A DNA stretch of 64,000 nucleotides from Selenomonas ruminantium subsp. ruminantium ATCC 12561 (GCF_000424065.1 NZ_AUJE01000021.1:1-64000), one strand, 5' to 3'; shown: positions 51,016 to 60,377, counted from the first letter of the stretch. Translations and numbers: made by a program. The notes: a model not told the origin generated them from the sequence alone.

Positions 51016-52347
51016 TTAGCTCGGTATCCTCAGCATATCGTCGAACATTTCTACTGTTCGCTCTTTCTGTTTATCTGCTTTCAATTTTTCGGGGTCAACA
51101 GGTTCAAGGGGGTGCTGCTCATAATCGATGATTGTATTCAAGGCAGTTTGCATCCTTTTTTTCAGTTCGGCTCGAACAGAGGCCGGTTCTACGACAATTA
51201 CATTATCCCCCTGCAGCATAAGCCATTTATATAACCCTTCATTTTCCTGCACGGTAACATAGGCATTAAGCGCAGTTTCGCCGTCAGGGAAGGTCCGGTT
51301 AGTGGGATAAACATGCAGCATGTTGCTGTCCAAATTGAATTGTGCCAAAAACTGCCCTTGGAAACTCTCGCGAAAGAAAAAGCGCATATCTATCGGGGCT
51401 GTGTCATTATGGAACATAAAGATATTTTCCCGCATATAGCGGTCCAAAGAGAACGTTACCAACGCAGAACGGTTACTGATAAGTTGCTTTTCTTCCTCGG
51501 TTGACGCTTTTTTCTTGTACTCATTTACGGCTTTGTATTCAGGAATCGTTCGTTTGAGAGAATACCGCTTATATTCCTCCATCTCACTGATGGAGAGGGC
51601 GGCGTCATAGGTCAGTTGAAACTGGTCTGCAATCAGGGACACCTTGAAATGGCTTAGGTGATGTTTGTCCTTTTTCGTGTCATGTGCCGCACAATGGGCA
51701 ATGAGGTAGCATTCATCCATGTTCCAGACGAGGTAGTAGGGGGAAACAACATACTTCTTGGTTTTTCCGGTTGCAGAGTCCAGACGTTTTTGCATATTTG
51801 CCATATCACGGTCTTGATGCGTATAGTAGGTGAATTTAAGCTTTTTCTGCTTCCAAATGGCATCCAAGATGGCACGGATAATGGGGAGAGTGTGTCTTGT
51901 AGGTTTACGGCGGGGAGCTCTGCGTTCCATTTGCTTTATCATGATGTCCAGATAATCTTCCCCAAGGCTGTCTGTACGGTGCAGGAATTTCTTTATTATG
52001 GCATTCGTTTCAGTAGTGGAAATGGTGACAGAACGATAGAGCGCCTGCGCAATGAGGGAAAATTCGGCAGCTTCAAAATCGAATTTGTCACAATAATAGC
52101 CCTCTTTTTTGTTTTTGCTGGTAGCAATGTGGTAGAAGCCGCTGGTATTCAATGCATCTATATATCGCCCTACGCTTGATTTACTTAGCTGGGCTGGCGG
52201 TTCATCAGGAAAGTGTTCCTGCCATGCAGAGGCCACATCCTGAATAAGCTCATCTTTAGTCCGGGTATGTTCGAGATTGGTATGCTTTAGGGCATCGAGT
52301 AAAAGTAAAAACAGCACATAGGATTTTCCTTTTATTTGTTTTTCCAT
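51016..52347 (-). CDS. WYL-domain transcriptional regulator, 443 aa
   Basis: Residues 1 to about 90 hold a winged helix (KGKSYVLFLLLLDALKHT to SSVGRYIDALNTSGFY). The WYL domain spans about 140-320 (IWKQKKLKFTYYTHQDRD, KYVVSPYYLVWNMDECYLIAH), with a further C-terminal domain. WYL proteins are often repressors of phage-defence genes and sense a nucleic-acid ligand. ATG 52347 is used since the ribosome site AGGAGG touches the other ATG. The DUF2779 gene lies 17 bases downstream. Confidence 0.88.
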   Translation of the reverse strand: MEKQIKGKSYVLFLLLLDALKHTNLEHTRTKDELIQDVASAWQEHFPDEPPAQLSKSSVGRYIDALNTSGFYHIATSKNKKEGYYCDKFDFEAAEFSLIAQALYRSVTISTTETNAIIKKFLHRTDSLGEDYLDIMIKQMERRAPRRKPTRHTLPIIRAILDAIWKQKKLKFTYYTHQDRDMANMQKRLDSATGKTKKYVVSPYYLVWNMDECYLIAHCAAHDTKKDKHHLSHFKVSLIADQFQLTYDAALSISEMEEYKRYSLKRTIPEYKAVNEYKKKASTEEEKQLISNRSALVTFSLDRYMRENIFMFHNDTAPIDMRFFFRESFQGQFLAQFNLDSNMLHVYPTNRTFPDGETALNAYVTVQENEGLYKWLMLQGDNVIVVEPASVRAELKKRMQTALNTIIDYEQHPLEPVDPEKLKADKQKERTVEMFDDMLRIPS

Positions 52348-52388
52348 GTTCATACCTCCTGTGGTTTTGCAGTACGTTAGCTTTGATG

Positions 52389-52402
52389 TGTCATATTTGA
52401 CA
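52389..52402. promoter_or_regulatory. Palindrome between the WYL gene and the TPR gene
   Basis: TGTCATATTTGACA has complementary arms with one mismatch. Its core GTCA.ATTTGAC matches the centre of the larger palindromes at 45543 and 55509. It sits in the divergent promoter region, where a WYL autoregulation site would be expected. Confidence 0.55.
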
Positions 52403-52488
52403 GATGATTCCAATTTCCTGCCGCATATCGGTATATTCGTGTTAATATGATTTTAGAGGTCAGGTTAGTTTTTGGGGAGGATACGATT

Positions 52489-53211
52489 ATGACGGAAGAA
52501 AAATATCAAGAGCTGGTAAAACTGGTGGAAGAACAAGGCACGTTAACCCCACCCAAAGAGTTATATGGCCATTATGGCGACTGGAATGCAATGGTCACAT
52601 TGGCGCGGCTGTTGACCAGTTTTGGTTTGGATTATCCGCAAGAGGCGGTTTTACTTTTCCGTGAAGCCGTAGCGGTACCCTTTGCAGATTTTCCTCAAGA
52701 TGTGTCTGAAGATGAATATGTTGATTTAATGGCCTGGGCATTGCGTGACCTTAGCAGTTTAGAACGTAAGCTTGGCGAATATGAATTGTCTCTTGCCCAT
52801 ATTGAGAGGGCCATAGAAATGGCGAATTCCAGAAAGGTTCGTTATCAATGGACACTTCGCGGCAATTTGGTCTATCACAAACTGCTTACTTTGTGTGCGC
52901 TGGGAAGAACAGCAGAAGCTGATGCGATAGCAGAATCCATGGTAAAACCACAAAAGCAGGATAGCTGCGCTTATTATGGTTATCTGTTCCAGGCAAGACA
53001 GTCTGCAGCGCAGGAAAATCCAGCAGCTGTAAGGGATTTTATGGTAAAGGCCGTAAATTCCATGGATAACGCTGATGTGGTCTTACAATGCCGCACTGAA
53101 TTAGAGCAGGTTGACATTACCAAGTTGGATGCGCAGAGTGTGTTTGACCGTATGAACCGATTATTACCAGATGTTTATCATGAAGTTGTCTGGGAAAATG
53201 AAATAAATTGA
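52489..53211 (+). CDS. TPR-like helical protein, 240 aa
   Basis: ATG 52489 follows GGGGAGG. The sequence is helical and includes TPR-like pairs: FREAVAVPFADF, LSSLERKLGEYELSLAHIERAIEMA, LLTLCALGRTAEADAIAESMV. It has no signal peptide or catalytic motif. TPR proteins usually scaffold other proteins. It is divergent from the WYL gene and lies upstream of, but convergent with, the AAA+ ATPase gene. Confidence 0.7.
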   Translation: MTEEKYQELVKLVEEQGTLTPPKELYGHYGDWNAMVTLARLLTSFGLDYPQEAVLLFREAVAVPFADFPQDVSEDEYVDLMAWALRDLSSLERKLGEYELSLAHIERAIEMANSRKVRYQWTLRGNLVYHKLLTLCALGRTAEADAIAESMVKPQKQDSCAYYGYLFQARQSAAQENPAAVRDFMVKAVNSMDNADVVLQCRTELEQVDITKLDAQSVFDRMNRLLPDVYHEVVWENEIN

Positions 53212-53230
53212 GAGAGATTACTCTTGTTTA

Positions 53231-53272
53231 TGCTTGCGGGATATTGCGCATTGGCGGCAATATCCCGCAGGC
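53231..53272. terminator. Hairpin between convergent TPR and AAA+ genes
   Basis: TGCTTGCGGGATATTGC (53231-53247) pairs with GCAATATCCCGCAGGCA (53256-53272) in 16 of 17 positions. There is no long T-run on either side, so its strength as a terminator is uncertain. Confidence 0.65.
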
Positions 53273-53278
53273 ATATAT

Positions 53279-55372
53279 TTATACGGAAAAGCCTATGGGG
53301 GTGGAATGGTCATATTCCCAGAATGTTTCTTGAATATCACGGAAGTCTTCGGCACGCAGCAGCATCAGGTCTTCTTTACCGGCTTCGCCATTAGCCGCTT
53401 CGGCATAGATACGGTTGGCCTGATTCATGATGGCTTTCTGCAGCAAGTTGCGCACATAGCGGCCGTTGCCAAAATCCTTCATTCTTACAGCGTTGCAGAA
53501 TACCTCATGACAAGCGGCTTTGGCATCTTCATCCAGTTCATAGCACTTGTCCTCGGCCATTTTCTGCATGATTTCATCTAACTGGTTGGGGGTATAGTCC
53601 TCAAAGGTCAGTTGGAAACCAATTCGGCTGCGGAGGCCTTCATTTCTCTTGAGGAACTTAATCATCTTGTCCGGATAGCCAGCAAAGATGACAATGGTGT
53701 CGTCACGATGGTTTTCCATCTGCTGGACAATGGTGTTGATGGCTTCATCGCCGAAACTGCCATCACGGCCATCGGTCAGGGCATAGGCTTCATCGATGAA
53801 TAAGATGCCGCCTTTGGCCTCCTTGAATTTTGCCTCAACCTGTTTGGCCGTCCAGCCAACATATTTACCCACTAAGTCCTGTCTGCCACATTCCACGAAG
53901 ATGTCACCTTGCAGTATTTGTTCATCACTCAGGATACGAGCCAGCAGTCTTGCCACGGTTGTCTTGGCTGAACCCGGATTTCCCAGGAAGGCCATATGGG
54001 GGGCGTTTCCCCCGGCGGGGAGTCCGACTTTCTTGCGTTGGCTTTGCATTTTGGAAAAGGCAATGATGCTGTTGACCAAGGTTTTTATGTTGTCCAAGCC
54101 AATCAAGCGATTCAGGTTTTCATAGGCAGAACTGCGGCTGCGAATGTCTGACTCTACTTTTATAACCTCTGCCGTTCTGTAGGATTGATAGATTTGGTCC
54201 GAGAGCATTGACTTGCAATAATTGTTGTAGATATCATGTACCTCTGACATTCGGTAAAGGTCTTTGGTCAACAGTTTGCGAAAATCTTTGGCATTCCATG
54301 CGGGAAATTTATGCTCCGCCTGTAAGGTTTTGGCAAACAGCATCGAATCCTCTATCGTCCCCAGGCCTTCGCGGATATCAATGAAATCTACTGTGCCCGC
54401 CAACTGCTCAATGACATTTTTGGACAGCGTTGCCTGCTGGCCAATATCAATAAGCATAAATAAGGTGTTTTGGTGGTGCTGACGAATCAGCCGTTCAAAA
54501 TAATCGACAACAGCATGATGGGCATTAGCATATTGGCCGCTGTCTTCCGACTCTCCATTCAGGAATAAGACAACCACACCGCCATTGGCACTTTCGAAGA
54601 TATTCGTTAACGCCGTATCGTTGAAACAACGCTTGGTTACATGGTCAATAATATTTTTGCGGAAACTGCTTAGTCTGCCGTTTTTATACAACGCCTGCAG
54701 CAAAAGTTCCATCATAGAATTTGCCGATGGCAGGCTGGCTGCATGAATGTGATAGTGTACGGGATGGCCCCAGAAGCCTGTCTTGTTATTCTTGTCGTAA
54801 ATACGCTCAATTTCCTCCCGCAAAGAATCATCGGCCAGCATACATTTTAATTTCGTCAGACAGCTGCGGTGGGATAACGGTGTCTGGCGGCAGATTTCTT
54901 CCCGATACTGGTAGTAACAACCGTTATTATTACGGGTATGGTCGGTTATATCCAGACATTGCAGGATATTTCGGCCATATCTGGTATTGATGAAATCAGC
55001 GTATGCACCACGCTCTGTTAAATGAACAAATTCGGCTTGTGATATTTCTTGCAGTTTCTCAATCTGCAGTGATTTTAGGCCAAATTGTCCTCTTATAAGC
55101 TTGATGTGGGATTCGATAAAATCAAGCAGTTCTGCCGCCTGCAGCTGGCAGGTCTTGCGGGATACTAAGGCTATTTTCATATATTTTGCATTGGCATCAT
55201 ATACGAATACGCTAAGGGGGTCTGTAATTGTCTGCAACCCTGCCAAGGCACTGATTTTGCTGATATTCTCAGCCCAATCCCTAACGAGGTCAGGGTCTGT
55301 ACCATCACCGACCTTGCTTAAAACGGACTTTGTGCACAGCGTATAGGCGAGAGAGGCTTGATAATAAATCAT
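53279..55372 (-). CDS. CbxX/CfxQ-type AAA+ ATPase with large N-terminal domain, 697 aa
   Basis: The last 275 residues are a CbxX-type AAA+ module: NLNRLIGLDNIKTLVNSIIAF, Walker A LGNPGSAKTTVARLLARIL, Walker B GGILFIDEAYALTDGRDGSFG, sensor/Arg region GYPDKMIKFLKRNEGLRSR. In place of the usual lysine-flanking Gly, the loop is G-S-A-K-T. The first 400 residues (with YQASLAYTLCTKSVLSKVGD) are of unknown fold. Related AAA+ proteins remodel partners, for example in type VII secretion and rubisco activation. It is divergent from the PcfJ-MotA operon. Confidence 0.85.
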   Translation of the reverse strand: MIYYQASLAYTLCTKSVLSKVGDGTDPDLVRDWAENISKISALAGLQTITDPLSVFVYDANAKYMKIALVSRKTCQLQAAELLDFIESHIKLIRGQFGLKSLQIEKLQEISQAEFVHLTERGAYADFINTRYGRNILQCLDITDHTRNNNGCYYQYREEICRQTPLSHRSCLTKLKCMLADDSLREEIERIYDKNNKTGFWGHPVHYHIHAASLPSANSMMELLLQALYKNGRLSSFRKNIIDHVTKRCFNDTALTNIFESANGGVVVLFLNGESEDSGQYANAHHAVVDYFERLIRQHHQNTLFMLIDIGQQATLSKNVIEQLAGTVDFIDIREGLGTIEDSMLFAKTLQAEHKFPAWNAKDFRKLLTKDLYRMSEVHDIYNNYCKSMLSDQIYQSYRTAEVIKVESDIRSRSSAYENLNRLIGLDNIKTLVNSIIAFSKMQSQRKKVGLPAGGNAPHMAFLGNPGSAKTTVARLLARILSDEQILQGDIFVECGRQDLVGKYVGWTAKQVEAKFKEAKGGILFIDEAYALTDGRDGSFGDEAINTIVQQMENHRDDTIVIFAGYPDKMIKFLKRNEGLRSRIGFQLTFEDYTPNQLDEIMQKMAEDKCYELDEDAKAACHEVFCNAVRMKDFGNGRYVRNLLQKAIMNQANRIYAEAANGEAGKEDLMLLRAEDFRDIQETFWEYDHSTPIGFSV

Positions 55373-55508
55373 GGAAATATTCCTCCATTCCTCTATTCAG
55401 CTCTGATTTAACAGGTGACAGCCTTTGGCTGCTCAAGCACTGTCAAATCTCTTTCGTGTTATCTTTAGTATAACCGGTAGAGTGCTTCCATAGTTGCGCA
55501 AATCGCTC

Positions 55509-55532
55509 TGTTCGGTCAAATTTGACTGAACA
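55509..55532. promoter_or_regulatory. 24-bp palindrome upstream of the PcfJ-MotA-like operon
   Basis: Halves TGTTCGGTCAAA and TTTGACTGAACA are complementary in 11 of 12 positions. It lies in the 260-bp gap between the AAA+ ATPase and the operon and could control both. 55373-55632 holds no gene besides this. Confidence 0.8.
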
Positions 55533-55632
55533 CGAAAATTATATCCCCCCATATTCTTCCTTGCGGTTAGACTGTAGGTAACAAACAAAACAGTCTAACC
55601 TTATTGTCGTGCGGTAAAAAGGGGAGGTTACT

Positions 55633-57201
55633 ATGCTGCCAAGAGCTTTCATTGTTGATTGGAATAAAAAAGATTGGCAAGAAACATTTGCCAATCATCT
55701 AATCAACGACCCCATTGAATCATTACCAGAATTGTTGCCACCACAATGTGGACAATATTCTACATCCCGGCCATCTGAACGCGGCTGGATAAATCTTCGC
55801 TGGCGGGTGGCTTGTCATAATGAAGTGGTTTTCATTGCCGTAGACCGTGGACGTTTTATCGCCCCATATGCCCGTGAGCCACACAACCAACGAAAATCCT
55901 ACATATTAAAGGTAGTGGATTATCGGGTAAATACATTATCCCTGAGCTTGACGCAGACATTAGCCGTACCTGAGAAAAACTGCCGCAATATTCCCCAATG
56001 TGTGGCCAGGGCAGCCGTGGATTTTTTACAGGAAGAAGCTGAGAAACGATACGGTTATTCGTTTGTTCTTCCGGCCAGCATACAAAACGGTTATTTCAAT
56101 GATGGACGAACACTGATAGATGCCGCTCTGCGATACCCGCATGATATCAATCTCTGGTATGTCCAGAATTTTTTTGACAAAGGTAGACAACATCAAGAAA
56201 TTTTTCAACCGGGAGGTTTTGATACTTTTCCGCTGCTCTGTGAGCAATTTTCCATCGAGCCAACAACTGCCTTGCGTGAAGCATACAATAATCACCCTTA
56301 CGCCATCATCATGACCAGGGTTCTGGAATCCTTAGGAATCAAGGAGCCAAAACTTATCGAACCATTTTTGAAGCTGAACAAATGGAATGACAAACCCATC
56401 TATGAAGGGTTGTGCGATTGGGGGATCTACACCTATCATTGCTTGTTTAGTCATATCTTCCACCAAAGTTGGTTCACGGATGACATGGGCATCAGCCATA
56501 TGTTGCAGCAAAATAATTATTTCTATCGCCAAAGTTTTCCCTACATTTTTTTCTGCCAGTTATTGCGACAGGAGATTGGTGAGATTAAACTTGCTCAACG
56601 TTTATTGGCGCAGCAAATGACAGATGGGGATATATTCAACAAATTTGCTGCAGTGCTATTCTATAATTTCCACATCATTCCCATTCCATGGAGAAGGAAA
56701 ATCATATCTTCACCATTGACGGAAGAATTATATGCTGAGCTGCTGGCCGTTATTGACACAGAAAAGGTACAACGCTGTACGTTCCATTATCCCCCAGAAA
56801 TAAAGGCTTGCGAGGGTATGGTAGATGGTTTTGAATTCCGCTTGATAAGCAATAGTGATGAATTTACACGCATGCAGCGAGCAATTACCTCCTGTGGTAA
56901 TCCGAAATCACCATTGTTAGATGGCGATGGTGTTGTCCGGCTGGGCATTTACAAAAACGGCGAAATTGGAGGCTGCTTAACCTTACAGGGCATATTTAAG
57001 ATTTATTGCAACAACAGTGGCGGTATCTACGAACATACTCTTTTAACTGCTGGTCTGCGAATAGCGGTATTGCATTGGCTCAAAGCTACAGGGCTATATA
57101 AGAATTATGGTCCGTATTTTTCTACAGATTATGCGTATCTGTCCGAAGATGTCCAACTTCTGCCATTGTCATCGGAACAGGAAGGGAGCGAATTACAATG
57201 A
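55633..57201 (+). CDS. PcfJ-like domain protein, 522 aa (first gene of the operon)
   Basis: ATG 55633 follows GGGGAGG. Residues 1 to about 380 are unassigned (PRAFIVDWNKKDWQETFANHL, with WRVACHNEVVFIAVDRGRF). The C-terminal 130 residues, ACEGMVDGFEFRLISNSDEF through ITSCGN and RLGIYKNGEIGGCLTLQGIF, resemble the PcfJ domain of conjugation/phage-type proteins, and the same module is present in the third gene of this operon. No transmembrane segments. The stop overlaps the next start by 4 bases. The function is unknown. Confidence 0.6.
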   Translation: MLPRAFIVDWNKKDWQETFANHLINDPIESLPELLPPQCGQYSTSRPSERGWINLRWRVACHNEVVFIAVDRGRFIAPYAREPHNQRKSYILKVVDYRVNTLSLSLTQTLAVPEKNCRNIPQCVARAAVDFLQEEAEKRYGYSFVLPASIQNGYFNDGRTLIDAALRYPHDINLWYVQNFFDKGRQHQEIFQPGGFDTFPLLCEQFSIEPTTALREAYNNHPYAIIMTRVLESLGIKEPKLIEPFLKLNKWNDKPIYEGLCDWGIYTYHCLFSHIFHQSWFTDDMGISHMLQQNNYFYRQSFPYIFFCQLLRQEIGEIKLAQRLLAQQMTDGDIFNKFAAVLFYNFHIIPIPWRRKIISSPLTEELYAELLAVIDTEKVQRCTFHYPPEIKACEGMVDGFEFRLISNSDEFTRMQRAITSCGNPKSPLLDGDGVVRLGIYKNGEIGGCLTLQGIFKIYCNNSGGIYEHTLLTAGLRIAVLHWLKATGLYKNYGPYFSTDYAYLSEDVQLLPLSSEQEGSELQ

Positions 57202-58085
57202 CGAACAACACGCACTTTTCTTTATTTTATTTGCTGATTGGATTGCTATTGTTTATCAATGGTGAATTGAGATTAGTATATTCGGACTCACCACTGGATT
57301 CTTTATCATTATTTGCTGGCTGTCTATTCTGTTGCGCCAGTACGGGGCTTTTTACGACCGTTAAGCATAATATGACGGTATCTTCTTTTTGGCAGGGGGC
57401 AGAGGTGGAACGTGAATCATTATTTCTGACCCGTCTATTTGTAGAACTGGCCTTTATCGCTCGCAATCAGGGGATTTTGGCTTTGGAAGAAAATCCGCAC
57501 GATAAAAATTACCGTAATCCTTTTTTCCACCTGGGGAAAGATATGGTAATGGATGGCTATGACCCTGACTATATCCGCGAAGTGATGGAGAACATCAATA
57601 AGACCTTAGCTTATCATCTGACTGCTAAAATTACCTGCCTGAAGCACTTGGGGCTATGCCTGCTTAGCAGTGGTCTTATCGCTCTGCTTGCAGGGACACT
57701 TTCCCTGTATCTGCGAACATATAGCGGGGAAAACATCGCTGTGATTGTTCCGGTGGTGCTTATGGTTTTGGTCAGTGCCTTTTGTCTCATGGGCCTGTTT
57801 TGCCTGTTCTTCCTTCCCCTGTACCTGAAAGACCAGCAGCATCGTCAGTTGTCCTTGCAAAAACAAATTATGGCAGGCATATTCTCCTTGCAGGCGGGGG
57901 ATTCCTATAATGCGATTATGCGCTTGCAGCTATCCTTCCTGTCCCGCGAAGATATGCGCTCTCTGCTTGAGCAGCCTATGCTGGAAATGGACGATGAAGA
58001 AAACTTATCGTCCAGCCAGAAAAAAGAATATGAGGTTATACAACAAACCTTGAGAAAAGAAATAACCAACTGGCATATGGTCTGA
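57198..58085 (+). CDS. MotA-like membrane protein without a MotB partner, 295 aa
   Basis: Four hydrophobic segments lie at about residues 9-27, 35-55, 147-170 and 180-205, the MotA/TolQ layout. The cytoplasmic loop reads ELAFIARNQGILALEENPHD, FFHLGKDMVMDGYDPDYIRE, matching the MotA signature ('ARxEGxLALE', 'L.VDG.dpe.iRe'), and the C-terminal part has AGIFSLQAGDSYNAIMRLQL, like MotA 'GILAIQ.GENP'. The usual G-T-V-x-G-L of TM3 is absent. No MotB, FliM or flagellar genes are nearby. The 4-base overlap with both flanks shows one operon. Confidence 0.75.
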   Translation: MTNNTHFSLFYLLIGLLLFINGELRLVYSDSPLDSLSLFAGCLFCCASTGLFTTVKHNMTVSSFWQGAEVERESLFLTRLFVELAFIARNQGILALEENPHDKNYRNPFFHLGKDMVMDGYDPDYIREVMENINKTLAYHLTAKITCLKHLGLCLLSSGLIALLAGTLSLYLRTYSGENIAVIVPVVLMVLVSAFCLMGLFCLFFLPLYLKDQQHRQLSLQKQIMAGIFSLQAGDSYNAIMRLQLSFLSREDMRSLLEQPMLEMDDEENLSSSQKKEYEVIQQTLRKEITNWHMV

Positions 58086-58102
58086 GAACGGAGGTGATAC
58101 AC

Positions 58103-59506
58103 ATGGGCAAAACCGTTTTTGGCTATAATTACCCCCGGAACACCTGGAAGATCATTACGCACGCGCATCTAATCGATGACAATATTGCTGCCGTACCAAT
58201 TATTATCCTTGTGAGATATCGTCATCAGTTCATTGGTAAAGAAACGGTTAGTGTATGGTGTCCGCGGCATCGGGATTACGAGGAAATCGGTGAATTTACA
58301 GAAGATGGTCTGATAACGGGCGCAGGCTGCCAATTAACCGGGTTGTTAGCTGAGGTAGAAAAGAATATTTATCAGACCTCTTGGCATTACGGGGAGGATT
58401 CAATCGTAACTCCTGTTCGTTATACGGTAACGGAGACTGAACATGGTGCTTACCATATCACTCAGGAAAATGTACATATTTTGCTTAGCTGGCAAAAACG
58501 GCATGATTCCACATCTTGGGGAGCAACGGGTTTTTTACTTGTTCCGAACATCATGTTCATTGATAAAAGCTGCATGCTGGCCTCGCCAAAAGCTAATGTC
58601 CCCGAAGCAATACAAAAGCATATTTTCCCTAATATGCCAGTACGAAAAACTGTAAAAAAGAAAAATACTCCTCCAATTGATGACGAGCAGGCTATACGGG
58701 CAGAGGCAGGATATTACATTCCCATCACTACACCAGCATTAGACAGAAAACAATGGGAATGTAACGTCAACGGCTATAACTTTCGACAAATTAGATATAT
58801 GAACATGTTTCAAAACATCAGTCGTCATATGGAAGGGCGTTGGTACACGCAAAAAGAGCTGACGGACAAAATTCTTTTTGCTGTCGAACGCAATGGCCGT
58901 TATGTTGCGCTGCTGGTATTAAGTGGCAATATACTGGAATCAAGCATCATAAATACTTATAATGACCATATACTGACCGCCAAAACCAGAGTCGCTATGC
59001 TGGCGTGGATGCAGCACAATCGAATTGAGGAAAAATACAGCAGCCCCAAAGAGGACTGCCGGAGTCCCCTGAACCAGCCGCTGCATATTAACGCTGTAAC
59101 CCAATACGCTCTCTGGGAGGAAATGACCTTGCAGCAAATGCTCTCCCTCCCCGCAGAGGAAGTTGCCAATGCGCCTTTATACTATTTGAATCTCAAGCTA
59201 AAAATCAATACCATCATGCTGTTGCGTTACCAATCCCCTGATTTTCAGGATGATGAGATTGCCTTGCTGGAAGAACGCTATCCGTATATCAGGCACCTGT
59301 TTGTCGCTGCTGATAATAACAATCCTGAAGCTCAATATGTGCTCCATCTGATGTACAGCGATGCAATATTATTCAATTTCCGTGATTATCGGCGTGCTGA
59401 TAGCTGGTATCAGCGTGCGGTCAGCAATGGCTGGCTGGATTTAGCTCCTGAAAAAGATGATATCAAGCTTACCGGCTTTGACTTCCCGCTAAATAATCGT
59501 ATTTGA
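58103..59506 (+). CDS. PcfJ-like protein with Sel1/TPR-like tail, 467 aa
   Basis: ATG 58103 follows GGAGG. Its middle (about residues 210-300: ECNVNGYNFRQIRYMNMFQ, QKELTDKILFAVERNGRYVALLVLSGNI) aligns by eye with the C-terminal PcfJ-like region of the first gene. The C-terminus has a Sel1/TPR-like unit (AQYVLHLMYSDAILFNFRDY, RRADSWYQRAVSNGW). The first 150 residues are unassigned. No membrane helices. The gene ends inside the convergent lysR gene by 38 bases. Confidence 0.6.
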   Translation: MGKTVFGYNYPRNTWKIITHAHLIDDNIAAVPIIILVRYRHQFIGKETVSVWCPRHRDYEEIGEFTEDGLITGAGCQLTGLLAEVEKNIYQTSWHYGEDSIVTPVRYTVTETEHGAYHITQENVHILLSWQKRHDSTSWGATGFLLVPNIMFIDKSCMLASPKANVPEAIQKHIFPNMPVRKTVKKKNTPPIDDEQAIRAEAGYYIPITTPALDRKQWECNVNGYNFRQIRYMNMFQNISRHMEGRWYTQKELTDKILFAVERNGRYVALLVLSGNILESSIINTYNDHILTAKTRVAMLAWMQHNRIEEKYSSPKEDCRSPLNQPLHINAVTQYALWEEMTLQQMLSLPAEEVANAPLYYLNLKLKINTIMLLRYQSPDFQDDEIALLEERYPYIRHLFVAADNNNPEAQYVLHLMYSDAILFNFRDYRRADSWYQRAVSNGWLDLAPEKDDIKLTGFDFPLNNRI

Positions 59507-60377
59507 TTTGTACGAAATCCAGGAATTTGGCGGTGGCAGCTGAGAATGCATGGTTCTTTTTCCAGGCCAGTACATGTCCGGTGATGCGTTCCGGCTGGAA
59601 GGGGCGGAAGCAGATTCCCGTCATGGGGCGGATGGAGACGGCACCCTCCACGCAGATGAGGATGCCAATGCCCTGCTTGACGAGCAGCAAACCGTTGGTG
59701 GGGAGATTATGGGAGGCGACAATGTTCAGCTTATCTTCGGCAATGCCCAGCCATTTGGCAATTTCCTCAATGACGATGGTACGGCGGGGAATGATGATTG
59801 GCAGGCCTTGAATGTCCTGCGTGGTGATTGCTGTTTTGGCGGCAAGAGGGGAATCCTCAGGTATAACAATGCCCCATTTTTCATAGCAAGGCAGACGCAG
59901 GAAATTATATTTTGCAACTTCTATAGGTTCGAGCAGAATGCCCAAATCAATGCTGCCACGGTCGATTTTTTCGCGGATATCGTTACCGTCTGCGCTGTAA
60001 AGTTCATATTTGACGGCAGGATATTCTTTGCTGAAGTCGGCCATGATTTGGGGCAGCAGGGTGGAGGCAATGCTTTCCACACAGGCGATGGATATGGTTC
60101 CGCCCAGCTGTCCCTGCTGCTCGGAAATTTCGCGGCAGGCTTTGTCGGCGAGCTGGGCGATTTCCTTTGCCCGTTGCTGGAACAAAAAGCCGCTGTCCGA
60201 CAGGGTCAGTTGTTTGTGCTTGCGGATAAACAATTCACAGCCAAGGTTTCGTTCCAAATCCATAATCTGCCGGGATAATGTTGGCTGGGTGATGTGGAGG
60301 TCTTTGGCTGCCTGGGTGATGTTGCCGGCATTGGCAACGGCCAGAAAGTATTTAAGTACGCGGATATCCAGTTCCAT
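59469..60377 (-). CDS. LysR-family transcriptional regulator, 302 aa
   Basis: The N-terminal HTH is clear: LKYFLAVANAGNITQAAKDL, HITQPTLSRQIMDLERNLG. The rest is the periplasmic-binding-protein-like effector domain. ATG 60377 follows AAGGAC. It is divergent from the exported CMD-like protein gene, which is its probable target. Its stop lies inside the 3' end of the upstream operon's last gene. Confidence 0.92.
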   Translation of the reverse strand: MELDIRVLKYFLAVANAGNITQAAKDLHITQPTLSRQIMDLERNLGCELFIRKHKQLTLSDSGFLFQQRAKEIAQLADKACREISEQQGQLGGTISIACVESIASTLLPQIMADFSKEYPAVKYELYSADGNDIREKIDRGSIDLGILLEPIEVAKYNFLRLPCYEKWGIVIPEDSPLAAKTAITTQDIQGLPIIIPRRTIVIEEIAKWLGIAEDKLNIVASHNLPTNGLLLVKQGIGILICVEGAVSIRPMTGICFRPFQPERITGHVLAWKKNHAFSAATAKFLDFVQIKYDYLAGSQSR

